DNA from: WHSM01 sp036375165
GTDB taxonomy: Bacteria; Actinomycetota; Actinomycetes; Mycobacteriales; Micromonosporaceae
Assembly: GCA_036375165.1 (NCBI GenBank)
Contig: DASUSI010000077.1
Span: 1 to 64,000 of the forward strand
Direction of reading: 5' to 3'
DNA: 64,000 bases
How positions within the stretch are numbered: position 1 is the first letter of the stretch; every line of letters begins with the position of its first letter. The translations under genes and the position numbers were made by a program. Below, piece after piece: positions 8,618 to 16,195 of the stretch. The notes beneath the pieces were generated by a model. It was not told where the DNA came from. It saw nothing but the letters and a program-made list of their open reading frames with translations, and made no database searches.

Positions 8618-9748
8618 TTACCCGGCGACCCTGACCGGCATCAGCACGTGACGGTAACCGGCGTCAACCTCCCCGTCCTCGCTGGCACCCGCGATCACCG
8701 CCGGCTTCATCGGGTTGTTGAACGACACCAGTGCCACCGGGTGGTCCAGTACCCCGAGCGCGTCCAGCAGGAACGCCGGATTGAACGCGATGGTCTGGGC
8801 GTCACCGGAGTACTGGCACTCCATCGCCTCGCTCGCCCGGGCGTCGTCGCTTCCGCCGGCTTCCACGATCAGACCTTCGTCGCTGAAGCCGAGCCGTACC
8901 GGGGTGTTGCGTTCGGCGACCAGCGACACCCGCTTGACGACCTCGGTGAGCGCGGCCACCGACACCCGGGCCTCACAGGCGCAGCCTTCCGGAAGGATCG
9001 ACTTCACCTTGGGGAAGTCGTCGTTGAGCAACCGGCTGGTGGTACGCCTGCCAGCCCCGGAGAACCCGATCAGCCCCTCCCCCGCGCCACCGGACGACAT
9101 CGCCAGGGTCACCTCGCCACCCAGGCCGCCGAGGGTACGGGCGGTTTCGGCGAGGATCCGCGCCGGCACCAGCGCGGCGGTGGTCAGGTCCGGGTCACCG
9201 GGTCGCCACTGCAGTTCCCGGATCGCCAGCCGGTACCGGTCGGTGGCGATCATGGTGATCACCGAGCGTTCGAATTCCAGCCGTACCCCGGTCAGCATCG
9301 GGAGGGTGTCGTCCCGCCCGGCGGCGACGGCCACCTGAGCCACCGCGGACGCGAAGGCTGCGGAGTCGACAGTGCCGACACCGGCCGGCATCTCCGGGAG
9401 CGTCGGGTAGTCCTCCACCGGCAGGGTCGGCAGCGTGAAGCGGGCGCTGCCACACGTGAGTTCTACCCGGGATCCGTCGGTGGCGAGGTCCACGGGCTTG
9501 TTCGGCAGTGCCCGGGTGATCTCGGCAAGCAGCCGCCCGGAGACCAGGATCATGCCGTCGGCGTCGGCCTGTACGTCGACTCCCACCTGGCTGGACACCT
9601 CGTAGTCGAAGCCGGACACCTCCAGACGGCCGTCACCGACGGAGAGCAGGACCCCGGCGAGTACCGGTACGGGGGGACGGTTCGGGAGGCTCTTGGCGGT
9701 CCACGCCACGGCGTCCGCCAAGGCGTCCCGCTCGACCCGGAACTTCAT
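8618..9748 (-). CDS. dnaN: DNA polymerase III beta sliding clamp
   Basis: Ring-forming processivity clamp that tethers polymerase III and recruits repair factors. 376 residues, the standard length, with three clamp-fold repeats. The start MKFRVERDALADAVAW and the end YRHVLMPVRVAG, which carries the conserved C-terminal MPVR motif, are characteristic. The ATG at 9748 is preceded by AGGAGGCAGCGC, a strong ribosome binding site. It is the first gene left of oriC and is transcribed away from it with dnaA upstream. Confidence 0.98.
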   Translation of the reverse strand: MKFRVERDALADAVAWTAKSLPNRPPVPVLAGVLLSVGDGRLEVSGFDYEVSSQVGVDVQADADGMILVSGRLLAEITRALPNKPVDLATDGSRVELTCGSARFTLPTLPVEDYPTLPEMPAGVGTVDSAAFASAVAQVAVAAGRDDTLPMLTGVRLEFERSVITMIATDRYRLAIRELQWRPGDPDLTTAALVPARILAETARTLGGLGGEVTLAMSSGGAGEGLIGFSGAGRRTTSRLLNDDFPKVKSILPEGCACEARVSVAALTEVVKRVSLVAERNTPVRLGFSDEGLIVEAGGSDDARASEAMECQYSGDAQTIAFNPAFLLDALGVLDHPVALVSFNNPMKPAVIAGASEDGEVDAGYRHVLMPVRVAG

Positions 9749-10239
9749 GCGCTGCCTCCTGGCAGGTGTTGGGTGTGCTGGATGGGGTGGGATGAGACTG
9801 GGGAAGACCCGGTTATCCCAAGGCCTATGTTGATCTTTTTTCTCTCTAAGAGATAAGAATCGTCGTAGTCATAGGTGTTGTGGGTAGTGTGGAAAACCGA
9901 CGTTTTCGCAGGTGGGATCCGGTACGAGGGTGTGGAATCCGTGTGGATTTCGGGTAGCTGGCCTGTGGATGCCTGGGGACAACCGACGGTTTCCCACAAT
10001 GCCTGCGGATCATCCACAGCCTTGTCCACTGCCTGTCCACGGGGTTGTCCACCGGATTGTCCACGGGGTTTTCCACAGACTGTGTACACAGCTTGTGGAT
10101 GAACCTATGTACCGCAGCGCCGGTCCAGCGGATTGTCCCCCGGCGGGCACCGCGATTGGTCCGGCCGACGGACCCGCGGCTGGCCCGGCGGTTCGGCGGC
10201 GGACCGATCCGGCGGCTGACCCTGACCTTCATCCGACCG
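9749..10239. other. oriC: Chromosomal replication origin (oriC)
   Basis: Gene-free 491 bases between dnaN and dnaA. At least eleven DnaA-box-like 9-mers in both orientations lie in 9888-10102, including TTTTCCACA (complement at 9888-9896; direct at 10069-10077), TGTGGATTT (9942), TGTGGATGC (9964), TCATCCACA (10010), TTGTCCACT (10022), CTGTCCACG (10033), TTGTCCACC (10045), TTGTCCACG (10057) and TGTGGATGA (10094). The high-GC form TTGTCCAC dominates the centre. A/T-rich sequence at about 9830-9875, on the dnaN side, is the best candidate for the unwinding element. Gene strand orientation flips around this region, as expected for a bidirectional origin. Confidence 0.93.
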
Positions 10240-11799
10240 TCACCCGTATGCCTGCTGCTTGATCCGGTTCGTCAGCTCAGCGATCTGGTTGTACAGGCTG
10301 CGCCGCTCGGCCATCTGCTGCCGGATCTTGCGGTCCGCGTGCATCACGGTGGTGTGGTCGCGACCGCCGAACGACTGGCCGATCCGGGGCAGTGACAGGT
10401 CGGTCAGTTCCCGGCAGAGGTACATGGCGACCTGTCTCGCGTTCACCAGGACCCGGGAGCGCGAGCTGCCGCGCAGGTCCTCCACGCTGACCCCGAAGTA
10501 CTCGGCGGTGGCCCCCATGATCTGATCGGCGGTGACCTCCGGCCCGCCGCCATCCGGGATGAAGTCCCGCAGCACTTCCTCAGCCAGTGCCAGGTCCACA
10601 TTCGATCGGGTGAGGCTCGCGAAAGCGGTAACCCGGATCAGCGCGCCCTCCAGCTCGCGGATGGAGTCGGCGACCCGACTGGCGATGAACTCGAGCACCT
10701 CGGCCGGCACCAGCAACCGCTCCTGAGCCGCCTTCTTCTGCAGGATCGCGATCCGCGTCTCCAGGTCCGGGGGCTGGATGTCGGCCAGCAGTCCCCACTC
10801 GAACCGGGTACGCAGCCGATCCTCCAGTGTGGACAGTTGTTTGGGTGAACGGTCCGAGGTGATCACGATCTGCTTGTTCGCGTTGTGGAGGGTGTTGAAG
10901 GTGTGGAAGAACTCCTCCTGGGTCCGCTCCCGGTTCTCCAGGAACTGGATGTCGTCGATCAGCAGGATGTCCACGTCCCGGTAGCGGCGCTGGAAGGCCT
11001 GCGTCTTGTCGTCCCGCAGCGAGTTGATGAAGTCGTTCGTGAACTCTTCCGTGGACACGTACCGCACCGCGCGGGCGTTGCCCAGGCTCAGTGCGTAGTG
11101 GCCGATGGCGTGGACCAGGTGGGTCTTGCCGAGCCCGGAGTCGCCGTAGATGAACAGCGGGTTGTACGCCTTGGCCGGCGACTCGGAAACCGCTACCGCG
11201 GCCGCGTGCGCGAACCGGTTGCTGGACCCGATCACGAAGGTCTCGAACGTGTACTTGGGATTCAGTCGGCTGGCGACGTCAGGGGGCCTGGTCCGGTCGG
11301 CGTACTCCGCGATGTTGCCGAGCCCTGGCGGGCGTACCGGCGGGGTGACCGCACGCCCGTCCATGCCTGGCCCGGGAAGCGAACCGGGTGCCGGACCGAA
11401 CAGCGACCGGTCGGTGCCGTAGGACCGGTCACCGAGGTAGGTCCGTTCCGGGCTCGCCGGGGGCCTGGATTGTTCCGGCACCGGCGGCACGCTCGGGGCG
11501 GCGAGGTGGATCCGGGGCTCCCCTGGCTCGGATTCCTCGACCAGCCCTACGGTCACCGCGACCTGGATGGGTCGTCCCAGGCGTCGCGACAGTGCGTCAA
11601 CGATCGCCGGACGCAGCCGGGACTCGATCGCCTCCTTGGCGAACGGATTGGGCGCCGCGATCAGGGCCGTGTCCTCCACGAGAGCCAGCGGCCGGGTCAA
11701 CCGCAGCCATGCCCGCTGTTGGGGTGACAGGGTGTCGTCGGTGAACTCCTCGGTAGCCGCCGCCCAGACCGATGCCAGATCGACTGTCTCGTCGGTCAC
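10240..11799 (-). CDS. dnaA: Chromosomal replication initiator DnaA
   Basis: AAA+ initiator that binds oriC boxes, melts DNA and recruits DnaB; 519 residues. Domain I spans about 1-85. Domain II is a long Pro/Gly-rich linker (about 86-180), longer than in E. coli and usual in actinomycetes. Domain III has Walker A GDSGLGKT (219-226) and Walker B LLIDDIQF. Domain IV ends with the DNA-binding signature GRDHTTVMHADRKI. The GTG at 11799 follows GAGGGGG. Two perfect or near-perfect DnaA boxes lie about 45-65 bases upstream, consistent with autoregulation. Confidence 0.98.
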   Translation of the reverse strand: MTDETVDLASVWAAATEEFTDDTLSPQQRAWLRLTRPLALVEDTALIAAPNPFAKEAIESRLRPAIVDALSRRLGRPIQVAVTVGLVEESEPGEPRIHLAAPSVPPVPEQSRPPASPERTYLGDRSYGTDRSLFGPAPGSLPGPGMDGRAVTPPVRPPGLGNIAEYADRTRPPDVASRLNPKYTFETFVIGSSNRFAHAAAVAVSESPAKAYNPLFIYGDSGLGKTHLVHAIGHYALSLGNARAVRYVSTEEFTNDFINSLRDDKTQAFQRRYRDVDILLIDDIQFLENRERTQEEFFHTFNTLHNANKQIVITSDRSPKQLSTLEDRLRTRFEWGLLADIQPPDLETRIAILQKKAAQERLLVPAEVLEFIASRVADSIRELEGALIRVTAFASLTRSNVDLALAEEVLRDFIPDGGGPEVTADQIMGATAEYFGVSVEDLRGSSRSRVLVNARQVAMYLCRELTDLSLPRIGQSFGGRDHTTVMHADRKIRQQMAERRSLYNQIAELTNRIKQQAYG

Positions 11800-12287
11800 G
11801 GTCGTACCCCCTCGTTGTCCGCCTCAGAGCGGCCCCGACCCAGTTGTCCACAGGATGTCCACACCTGTGTATCCAGGGGGCCCGAGACCCGGCACACGGT
11901 GGACATCTCATGCCCGGCGACGCTGTCGCATACGGCGACCCTGGCCGACGTGAGGCCTCTCACCAGGTTGCCGTCCTGTGGACCGGACGGCTGACCGACA
12001 AGGCCAAGCCGGTGGGGAGGTGGCAGCCGCGCACGCTAACAGCATCATGACCCGGGAACGAGTGCCGCTCCCAGGCATCAGGACAGCTTAGGGCTTCGGG
12101 CCGGCGGCGTGTCGGAACTTCGGTTTTTGACCATGGTCCGGTGCCCGACTACCCTCGACCGGCTGACCTTTCGCTCCCTTGCTAGGCTTGCAGCGCAAGT
12201 TGTGCGCCCACCAGGCACGACGGCCGCGACCGCACCGGGCCTCACCGATCAGCGAACCGCAGCACCGAATTATTTGGAGACCGTGAC
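11800..12287. promoter_or_regulatory. dnaA/rpmH divergent control region with DnaA boxes
   Basis: 488 bases between the divergent dnaA and rpmH. TTGTCCACA at 11844-11852, the high-GC DnaA consensus, and ATGTCCACA at 11855-11863 lie next to the dnaA start and probably mediate autorepression. TAGGCT near 12183 is a plausible -10 for rpmH, but I could not pair it with a well-spaced -35. No gene is visible. Confidence 0.65.
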
Positions 12288-12425
12288 GTGAGCAAGCGCA
12301 CCTACCAGCCGAACAACCGCCGCCGGGCGAGGACGCACGGTTTCCGGCTGCGGATGCGTACGCGAGCCGGCCGAGCCATCATCGCCGCACGGCGCCGCAA
12401 GGGCCGCACCCGCCTCGCGGTTTGA
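12288..12425 (+). CDS. rpmH: 50S ribosomal protein L34
   Basis: 45-residue, very basic ribosomal protein. The GTG at 12288 opens SKRTYQPNNRRRARTHGFRL, the L34 signature, and the frame ends with RKGRTRLAV and TGA at 12425. The length and composition (over one third Arg/Lys) are normal. It begins the plus-strand cluster rpmH-rnpA-yidD-yidC-jag-rsmG found beside oriC in most bacteria. Its start codon overlaps a short GGAGACCGTGAC ribosome binding context. The gene is short and easily missed, but the family match is unmistakable. Confidence 0.97.
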   Translation: MSKRTYQPNNRRRARTHGFRLRMRTRAGRAIIAARRRKGRTRLAV

Positions 12426-12441
12426 GGCCGGATCCGTTTCC

Positions 12442-13197
12442 GTGCTTCCCGCGGCCGCGCGGCTGCGGCGCCGCGCTGAGTTCGTCGCGACTGTCCGCGC
12501 TGGTCGTCGGCGCGGGCATGGCGCGGTCGTGGTGCATCTCGATCTGGCTGACCCAACCACCACCACAGCAGCCGACGCGCCAGTACGCGTCGGCTTCGTG
12601 GTGTCTCGTGCGGTGGGCGGCGCGGTGGACCGCAACCGGGTCCGCCGTCGGCTGCGTCACCTGATGCGGGACCGTCTCGGCCGGCTGCCGGCCGGTGCCT
12701 CCGTCGTGGTACGTGCGTTGCCGGCCGCGGCGGACCGGAGCTTTCCCGTGCTCGCGGCAGACCTCGACGCCGCGCTGGCCGGAGCGATCAGTGCCCGGCG
12801 GCGGGGTGGCCGGTCCGGTCCGGTCCGGGCTCCCGGTGCGGGTCACCCCAGCACCGGTCACCCCGGCGTTGATCCTCCGGCCGAAGCCGATGATCCGGGA
12901 GGCAGCTCCGGTGCCACCCCCAGGGGACATCGGAACGCCTTGGTCCAGGCGCTGCGGATACCCATTGTCGCGTACCGTCGGTGGGTGAGCCCCGCGCTTC
13001 CGCCGCGCTGCCGGTTCCACCCCTCGTGCAGTGCGTACGCCCTGCAGGCGCTGGAGACGCACGGGGCGTTACGCGGCCTCGCGTTGTCAGTCTGGCGGCT
13101 GTCGCGCTGCCACCCGTTCCATCCCGGTGGATTTGATCCGGTGCCGCCCGCACCACCCCGCCGGTCCCGCGCCACTGTCACAGGAGCCTCGACGTGA
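12442..13197 (+). CDS. rnpA: Ribonuclease P protein component fused in frame to YidD
   Basis: One uninterrupted 251-residue frame holding two normally separate proteins. Residues 1 to about 118 are RnpA, the protein cofactor of RNase P in tRNA 5' maturation, with FVVSRAVGG and the RNR helix DRNRVRRRLRHL. Residues about 119-165 form a Gly/Pro-rich linker. Residues about 167-251 are YidD, a membrane insertion efficiency factor, with the hallmark CRFHPSCSAYALQALE and CHPFHPGGFDPVP. The GTG at 12442 is 16 bases after rpmH, and the TGA overlaps the yidC GTG by four bases. No ATG or GTG lies in frame in the linker; the only candidate for separate yidD initiation is the TTG at 12940. Either a true fusion or two nested translations. 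Confidence 0.88.
   Translation: MLPAAARLRRRAEFVATVRAGRRRGHGAVVVHLDLADPTTTTAADAPVRVGFVVSRAVGGAVDRNRVRRRLRHLMRDRLGRLPAGASVVVRALPAAADRSFPVLAADLDAALAGAISARRRGGRSGPVRAPGAGHPSTGHPGVDPPAEADDPGGSSGATPRGHRNALVQALRIPIVAYRRWVSPALPPRCRFHPSCSAYALQALETHGALRGLALSVWRLSRCHPFHPGGFDPVPPAPPRRSRATVTGAST
12940..13197 (+). CDS. yidD: Possible internally started YidD (nested in the rnpA frame)
   Basis: Alternative reading of the 3' part of the fused frame. A TTG at 12940 would give an 85-residue protein beginning LVQALRIPIVAYRRW, which is where free-standing YidD proteins normally begin, and of normal YidD length. AGGGGA lies about 12 bases upstream, rather far for an efficient ribosome binding site. YidD supports YidC-dependent insertion at the inner face of the membrane, and yidC starts four bases before this frame ends. 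I list it because the reader may want YidD found under its own name; the fusion entry is the primary call. Confidence 0.35.
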   Translation: MVQALRIPIVAYRRWVSPALPPRCRFHPSCSAYALQALETHGALRGLALSVWRLSRCHPFHPGGFDPVPPAPPRRSRATVTGAST

Positions 13198-14168
13198 ACT
13201 GGTTAAGCCTTGACTGGGTCTACTACGGCATTTCGTGGATCCTCCTGCGCTGGCACGAACTGTGGAACTGGGCGCTACCCGGCCGGGAAGTACTCGGCAC
13301 AAACTGGGACTGGGTCCTGGCGATTGTCTTCCTGGTGCTGACCGTACGGGTGCTGCTGTTCCCATTGTTCGTCAAGCAGATCAAGTCGCAGCGCGCGATG
13401 CAGGCGATCCAGCCGAAGGTCAAGGAACTCCAGGAAAAGCACAAAGGCGACCGGGAGACCTTGCAGCGCGAGCTGATGGAGCTCTACCGGCGGGAGAACG
13501 CAAACCCCCTGATGGGCTGCCTGCCTCTGGTGCTGCAGATCCCGGTGTTCTTTGGGATGTTCCACATCCTGCGCCGGCTGGACCCGGACAAGGGTGACCA
13601 GGCCAAGACCCTGTACGGCTGGACAGTTGAGCAGTTCGAGAGCGCCGCCGTCGCGCGGTTGTTCGGTGCGCCGATCGCGAGCACCTTCGGTACCAGTCCC
13701 GCGGATCTCGCCGACATGGGGGCAAGCAGCCTCAATGTGAAGATCGTCGCCGGGGTGTTGGTGGCGATCATGATCGCGACGACGTACCTGACGTCCCGTC
13801 AGATGATCCTGAAGACCGGTTGGTCGGAGGACCCGAACCAGCGGATGATCCAGAAGCTGATGCTCTACGGCATCCCGGTTTCGCTGCTGGTATCCGGGTC
13901 CATCTTCCCGATCGGCGTCGTGATCTACTGGGTCACCACCAACCTGTTCTCCTTGGGACAGCAGCACTGGGTGCTCCACAAGTACCCACCGCCCAACCTC
14001 AAGACGAAGGCCACCGGAGGTAGGGACGCCGCGGCGCCCGCCGGCAAGGGCAAGGACGCGACGAAGAACGGCGCGGCTCCCGTTGACGGAAAGGCACTGG
14101 CGCCCCGTCCTGGTGTGAAGCCCGCCAATCCCAAGAAGAACAACCGCAAGCGCAAAGCCCGCCGATAG
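13194..14168 (+). CDS. yidC: Membrane protein insertase YidC/Oxa1
   Basis: Inserts and folds membrane proteins, alone or with SecYEG; 324 residues. The first membrane segment is near residues 40-60 (VLAIVFLVLTVRVLLFPLFV), followed by the charged cytoplasmic loop (QRAMQAIQPKVKELQEKHKG) typical of the family. NPLMGCLPLVLQIPVFFGMF is the conserved core segment, with further segments near 178-200 and 225-255. The C-terminal tail is Lys/Arg-rich, as expected for ribosome contact. The GTG overlaps the preceding stop by four bases (GTGA), so translation is coupled to rnpA-yidD. Confidence 0.97.
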   Translation: MNWLSLDWVYYGISWILLRWHELWNWALPGREVLGTNWDWVLAIVFLVLTVRVLLFPLFVKQIKSQRAMQAIQPKVKELQEKHKGDRETLQRELMELYRRENANPLMGCLPLVLQIPVFFGMFHILRRLDPDKGDQAKTLYGWTVEQFESAAVARLFGAPIASTFGTSPADLADMGASSLNVKIVAGVLVAIMIATTYLTSRQMILKTGWSEDPNQRMIQKLMLYGIPVSLLVSGSIFPIGVVIYWVTTNLFSLGQQHWVLHKYPPPNLKTKATGGRDAAAPAGKGKDATKNGAAPVDGKALAPRPGVKPANPKKNNRKRKARR

Positions 14169-14294
14169 CCGATAGCGTCGGCTGGAGTTCCCGCCAGGGG
14201 CACCCTGCCCGCGTCATCTCGACAACCTAAGACGGCCTCGCGCCGACGAGACTCAGCGTCGACCGCTTGGCGCGTGACACTTGGAGTTCTCATC

Positions 14295-14867
14295 GTGACC
14301 GATACCAGCTTTTCGAGTACTGACACCTCGGACGGCCCGGCACACGCCGACGAAGCGCCGCAGGGCTCGGCCGACGCACCAGAGGCGTCGAAGGAGTCGG
14401 AGACCCAGCTTCTGGTACGTGAGGGCGATATCGCCGCCGACTATCTGGAGGGGCTGCTCGACATCCTCGACTACGACGGTGACATCGACATGGATGTGCA
14501 GAACGACCGTGCGATGGTCGCCGTCACCGGATCACTCCAGTCCCTGGTCGGGCCCAAGGGGACGACGCTGGAGGCGCTGCAGGATCTCACTCGGTTGGCG
14601 ATCTACCGGACCACGGGAGTGCCCAGCCGCTTGATGCTCGACGTGGGCGGATACCGCGAAGCGCGACGCAAGGAGCTGAGTGCGCTTGCCAAGAACGCCG
14701 CTGAGAAGGTGCGTGAGTACGGCGAGCCGGTGCGGATGGCACCGATGACCGCGTTCGAGCGTAAATGCGTCCACGACGTTATCAACGCCATGCCCGGTGT
14801 CATCAGCGAGTCGGAAGGTGAGGAGCCGGAACGTCGTGTGGTGGTACACGTAGCCACTGAGGAGTGA
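14295..14867 (+). CDS. jag: Jag/KhpB-type RNA-binding protein (KH and R3H domains)
   Basis: RNA-binding protein of the Jag/KhpB family, encoded next to yidC in most Gram-positive bacteria and linked to cell elongation control. Residues 1-45 are acidic and low in complexity. The KH-like domain covers about 60-115, with LVGPKGTTLEALQDL as the KH loop region. The R3H domain at about 135-185 has MTAFERKCVHDVINAM. I chose GTG 14295 because GGAG lies eight bases upstream; an upstream GTG at 14274 has poorer support. Length is 190 residues. A stem-loop terminator follows at 14901. Confidence 0.93.
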   Translation: MTDTSFSSTDTSDGPAHADEAPQGSADAPEASKESETQLLVREGDIAADYLEGLLDILDYDGDIDMDVQNDRAMVAVTGSLQSLVGPKGTTLEALQDLTRLAIYRTTGVPSRLMLDVGGYREARRKELSALAKNAAEKVREYGEPVRMAPMTAFERKCVHDVINAMPGVISESEGEEPERRVVVHVATEE

Positions 14868-14900
14868 CCTCCCGAAGGCACTCCACGCCCCGACACCTGT

Positions 14901-14933
14901 GGCCCGAGAGAGATCAGCCGGACCTCTCGGGCC
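14901..14933 (+). terminator. Stem-loop terminator after jag
   Basis: GGCCCGAGAG (14901-14910) and CTCTCGGGCC (14924-14933) form a perfect 10-bp stem with a 13-base loop, followed by ATATTCAT. It may end or attenuate transcription before rsmG, which starts 35 bases later. Confidence 0.6.
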
Positions 14934-14967
14934 ATATTCATGCGTACCGTAAGCCAGGGAGAATCTT

Positions 14968-15717
14968 GTGAACCCAGCGCCTCAGGCCGTGCTACCGGCC
15001 CCGTTGCGAGTCGCCGCTGAACACTACTTCGGGGACCGCCTACCGCTGGTCGTGCGGTACGCGGACCTCCTCGCCGCGGATGGCGTGGTCCGCGGGCTGA
15101 TCGGACCACGTGAGGTTCCCCGGCTCTGGGAGCGTCATCTCCTGAACAGCGTCGCCCTGGTGGAGCGGATTGGACAGGGCGCTTCCGTGGCGGACGTCGG
15201 CTCCGGGGCTGGGCTGCCCGGTGTGGTGCTCGCGGTGGCACGGCCGGATCTGGACGTGCTGCTGGTGGAGCCGCAGCTTCGGCGTACCAGCTTCCTGGAA
15301 GAGATCGTCCAGGCACTGGCGCTGGAGCGGGTCACGGTGGTGCGGGCCCGGGCGGAAGAGGCGGTACGCCGCATCCAGCCGGTCGACGTGGTGGTGGCGC
15401 GTGCGGTTGCCCCGCTCGGTCGGCTGGCCGGGTGGTGCCTGCCACTCGCGACCGTGGGTGGCCGCATGCTGGCGGTCAAGGGCGCCTCGGCTGCGGATGA
15501 GGTGGCGCGGGACCGTGTCGTGGTACGCCGCGTGGGTGGTGCTGAGCCGGCCATCGTTGCCTGCGGTGCCGGCTGGTTGGATCCTCCGGTGACGATCGTG
15601 GAGGTGCTACGCGGGCGTCCGATGCGCGTGCCTGGTGACCCGACCGGCAACTCGTCGGGTAGTGCGGGAACCCGACCCGGGGGTCCTGGTTCCCGGCGTG
15701 GCGGTCGTCGCCGGTAG
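14968..15717 (+). CDS. rsmG: 16S rRNA (guanine-527-N7) methyltransferase RsmG (GidB)
   Basis: Methylates G527 of 16S rRNA using S-adenosylmethionine. 249 residues; the catalytic domain ends near 210 and a Gly/Arg/Ser-rich tail follows. The cofactor-binding motif is VADVGSGAGLPGVVLA (about 75-90), and the RsmG signature PLVVRYADLL...WERHLLNSV lies N-terminal to it. VVARAVAPL matches motif IV. The GTG at 14968 has GGGAG in front. It sits upstream of parA, the usual gidB-parA-parB order. Confidence 0.96.
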   Translation: MNPAPQAVLPAPLRVAAEHYFGDRLPLVVRYADLLAADGVVRGLIGPREVPRLWERHLLNSVALVERIGQGASVADVGSGAGLPGVVLAVARPDLDVLLVEPQLRRTSFLEEIVQALALERVTVVRARAEEAVRRIQPVDVVVARAVAPLGRLAGWCLPLATVGGRMLAVKGASAADEVARDRVVVRRVGGAEPAIVACGAGWLDPPVTIVEVLRGRPMRVPGDPTGNSSGSAGTRPGGPGSRRGGRRR

Positions 15718-16195
15718 TCGCCGGGGCCGAGTTCCATCCCGCTCGCGCCGCATCCCGCCAACGCCTGTGATCCTCGCGGTACGTCCTCGGAGCCGGCGCG
15801 ACGCGAGGTCCGGTCTCCAATGAAGACAGCGGTTCCCGTGCGTTCTGGCCCGAATGGAGGGACACTCCTCGGGTCGAGCTGTGTCGAGTTTCCGCGACCG
15901 GGCCGACCTCTTCCGCGTCTCGCCGAATGGCGATTGACGGGGTCTGAGAACAGCCACGACGAGGCGAAGGCGGGGTGGACACGTGGGGCGGTCCGAAGCG
16001 AAGCCGCGGAGGCGGGGTCGGCGGGCGGACGACGGAGGTGGTCGGCGAGCCACGGATCCGGGCGCGGAAGGGGGCGTCACCGGGGCTGTCCTGGGCTCGC
16101 GGACCGGCCGTGACACTGTCGGCGCACCGGCCGTAGGCTTGCCGCACACAGCCGTCGACAGATGCGGTGAGGACGAGGACGTGCGGGAGGACGAG
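15718..16195. other. Intergenic region upstream of parA
   Basis: 478 bases between rsmG and parA. An open frame runs into parA from 15983 but looks like high-GC noise (Arg/Gly-rich) and lacks a ribosome binding site. The stretch probably carries the parAB promoter. I see no other feature. Confidence 0.5.

Noticed and set aside
15983..16195. Longer ParA start at 15983
   Set aside because: The added 71 residues are Arg/Gly noise and ATG 16196 has a far better ribosome binding site.
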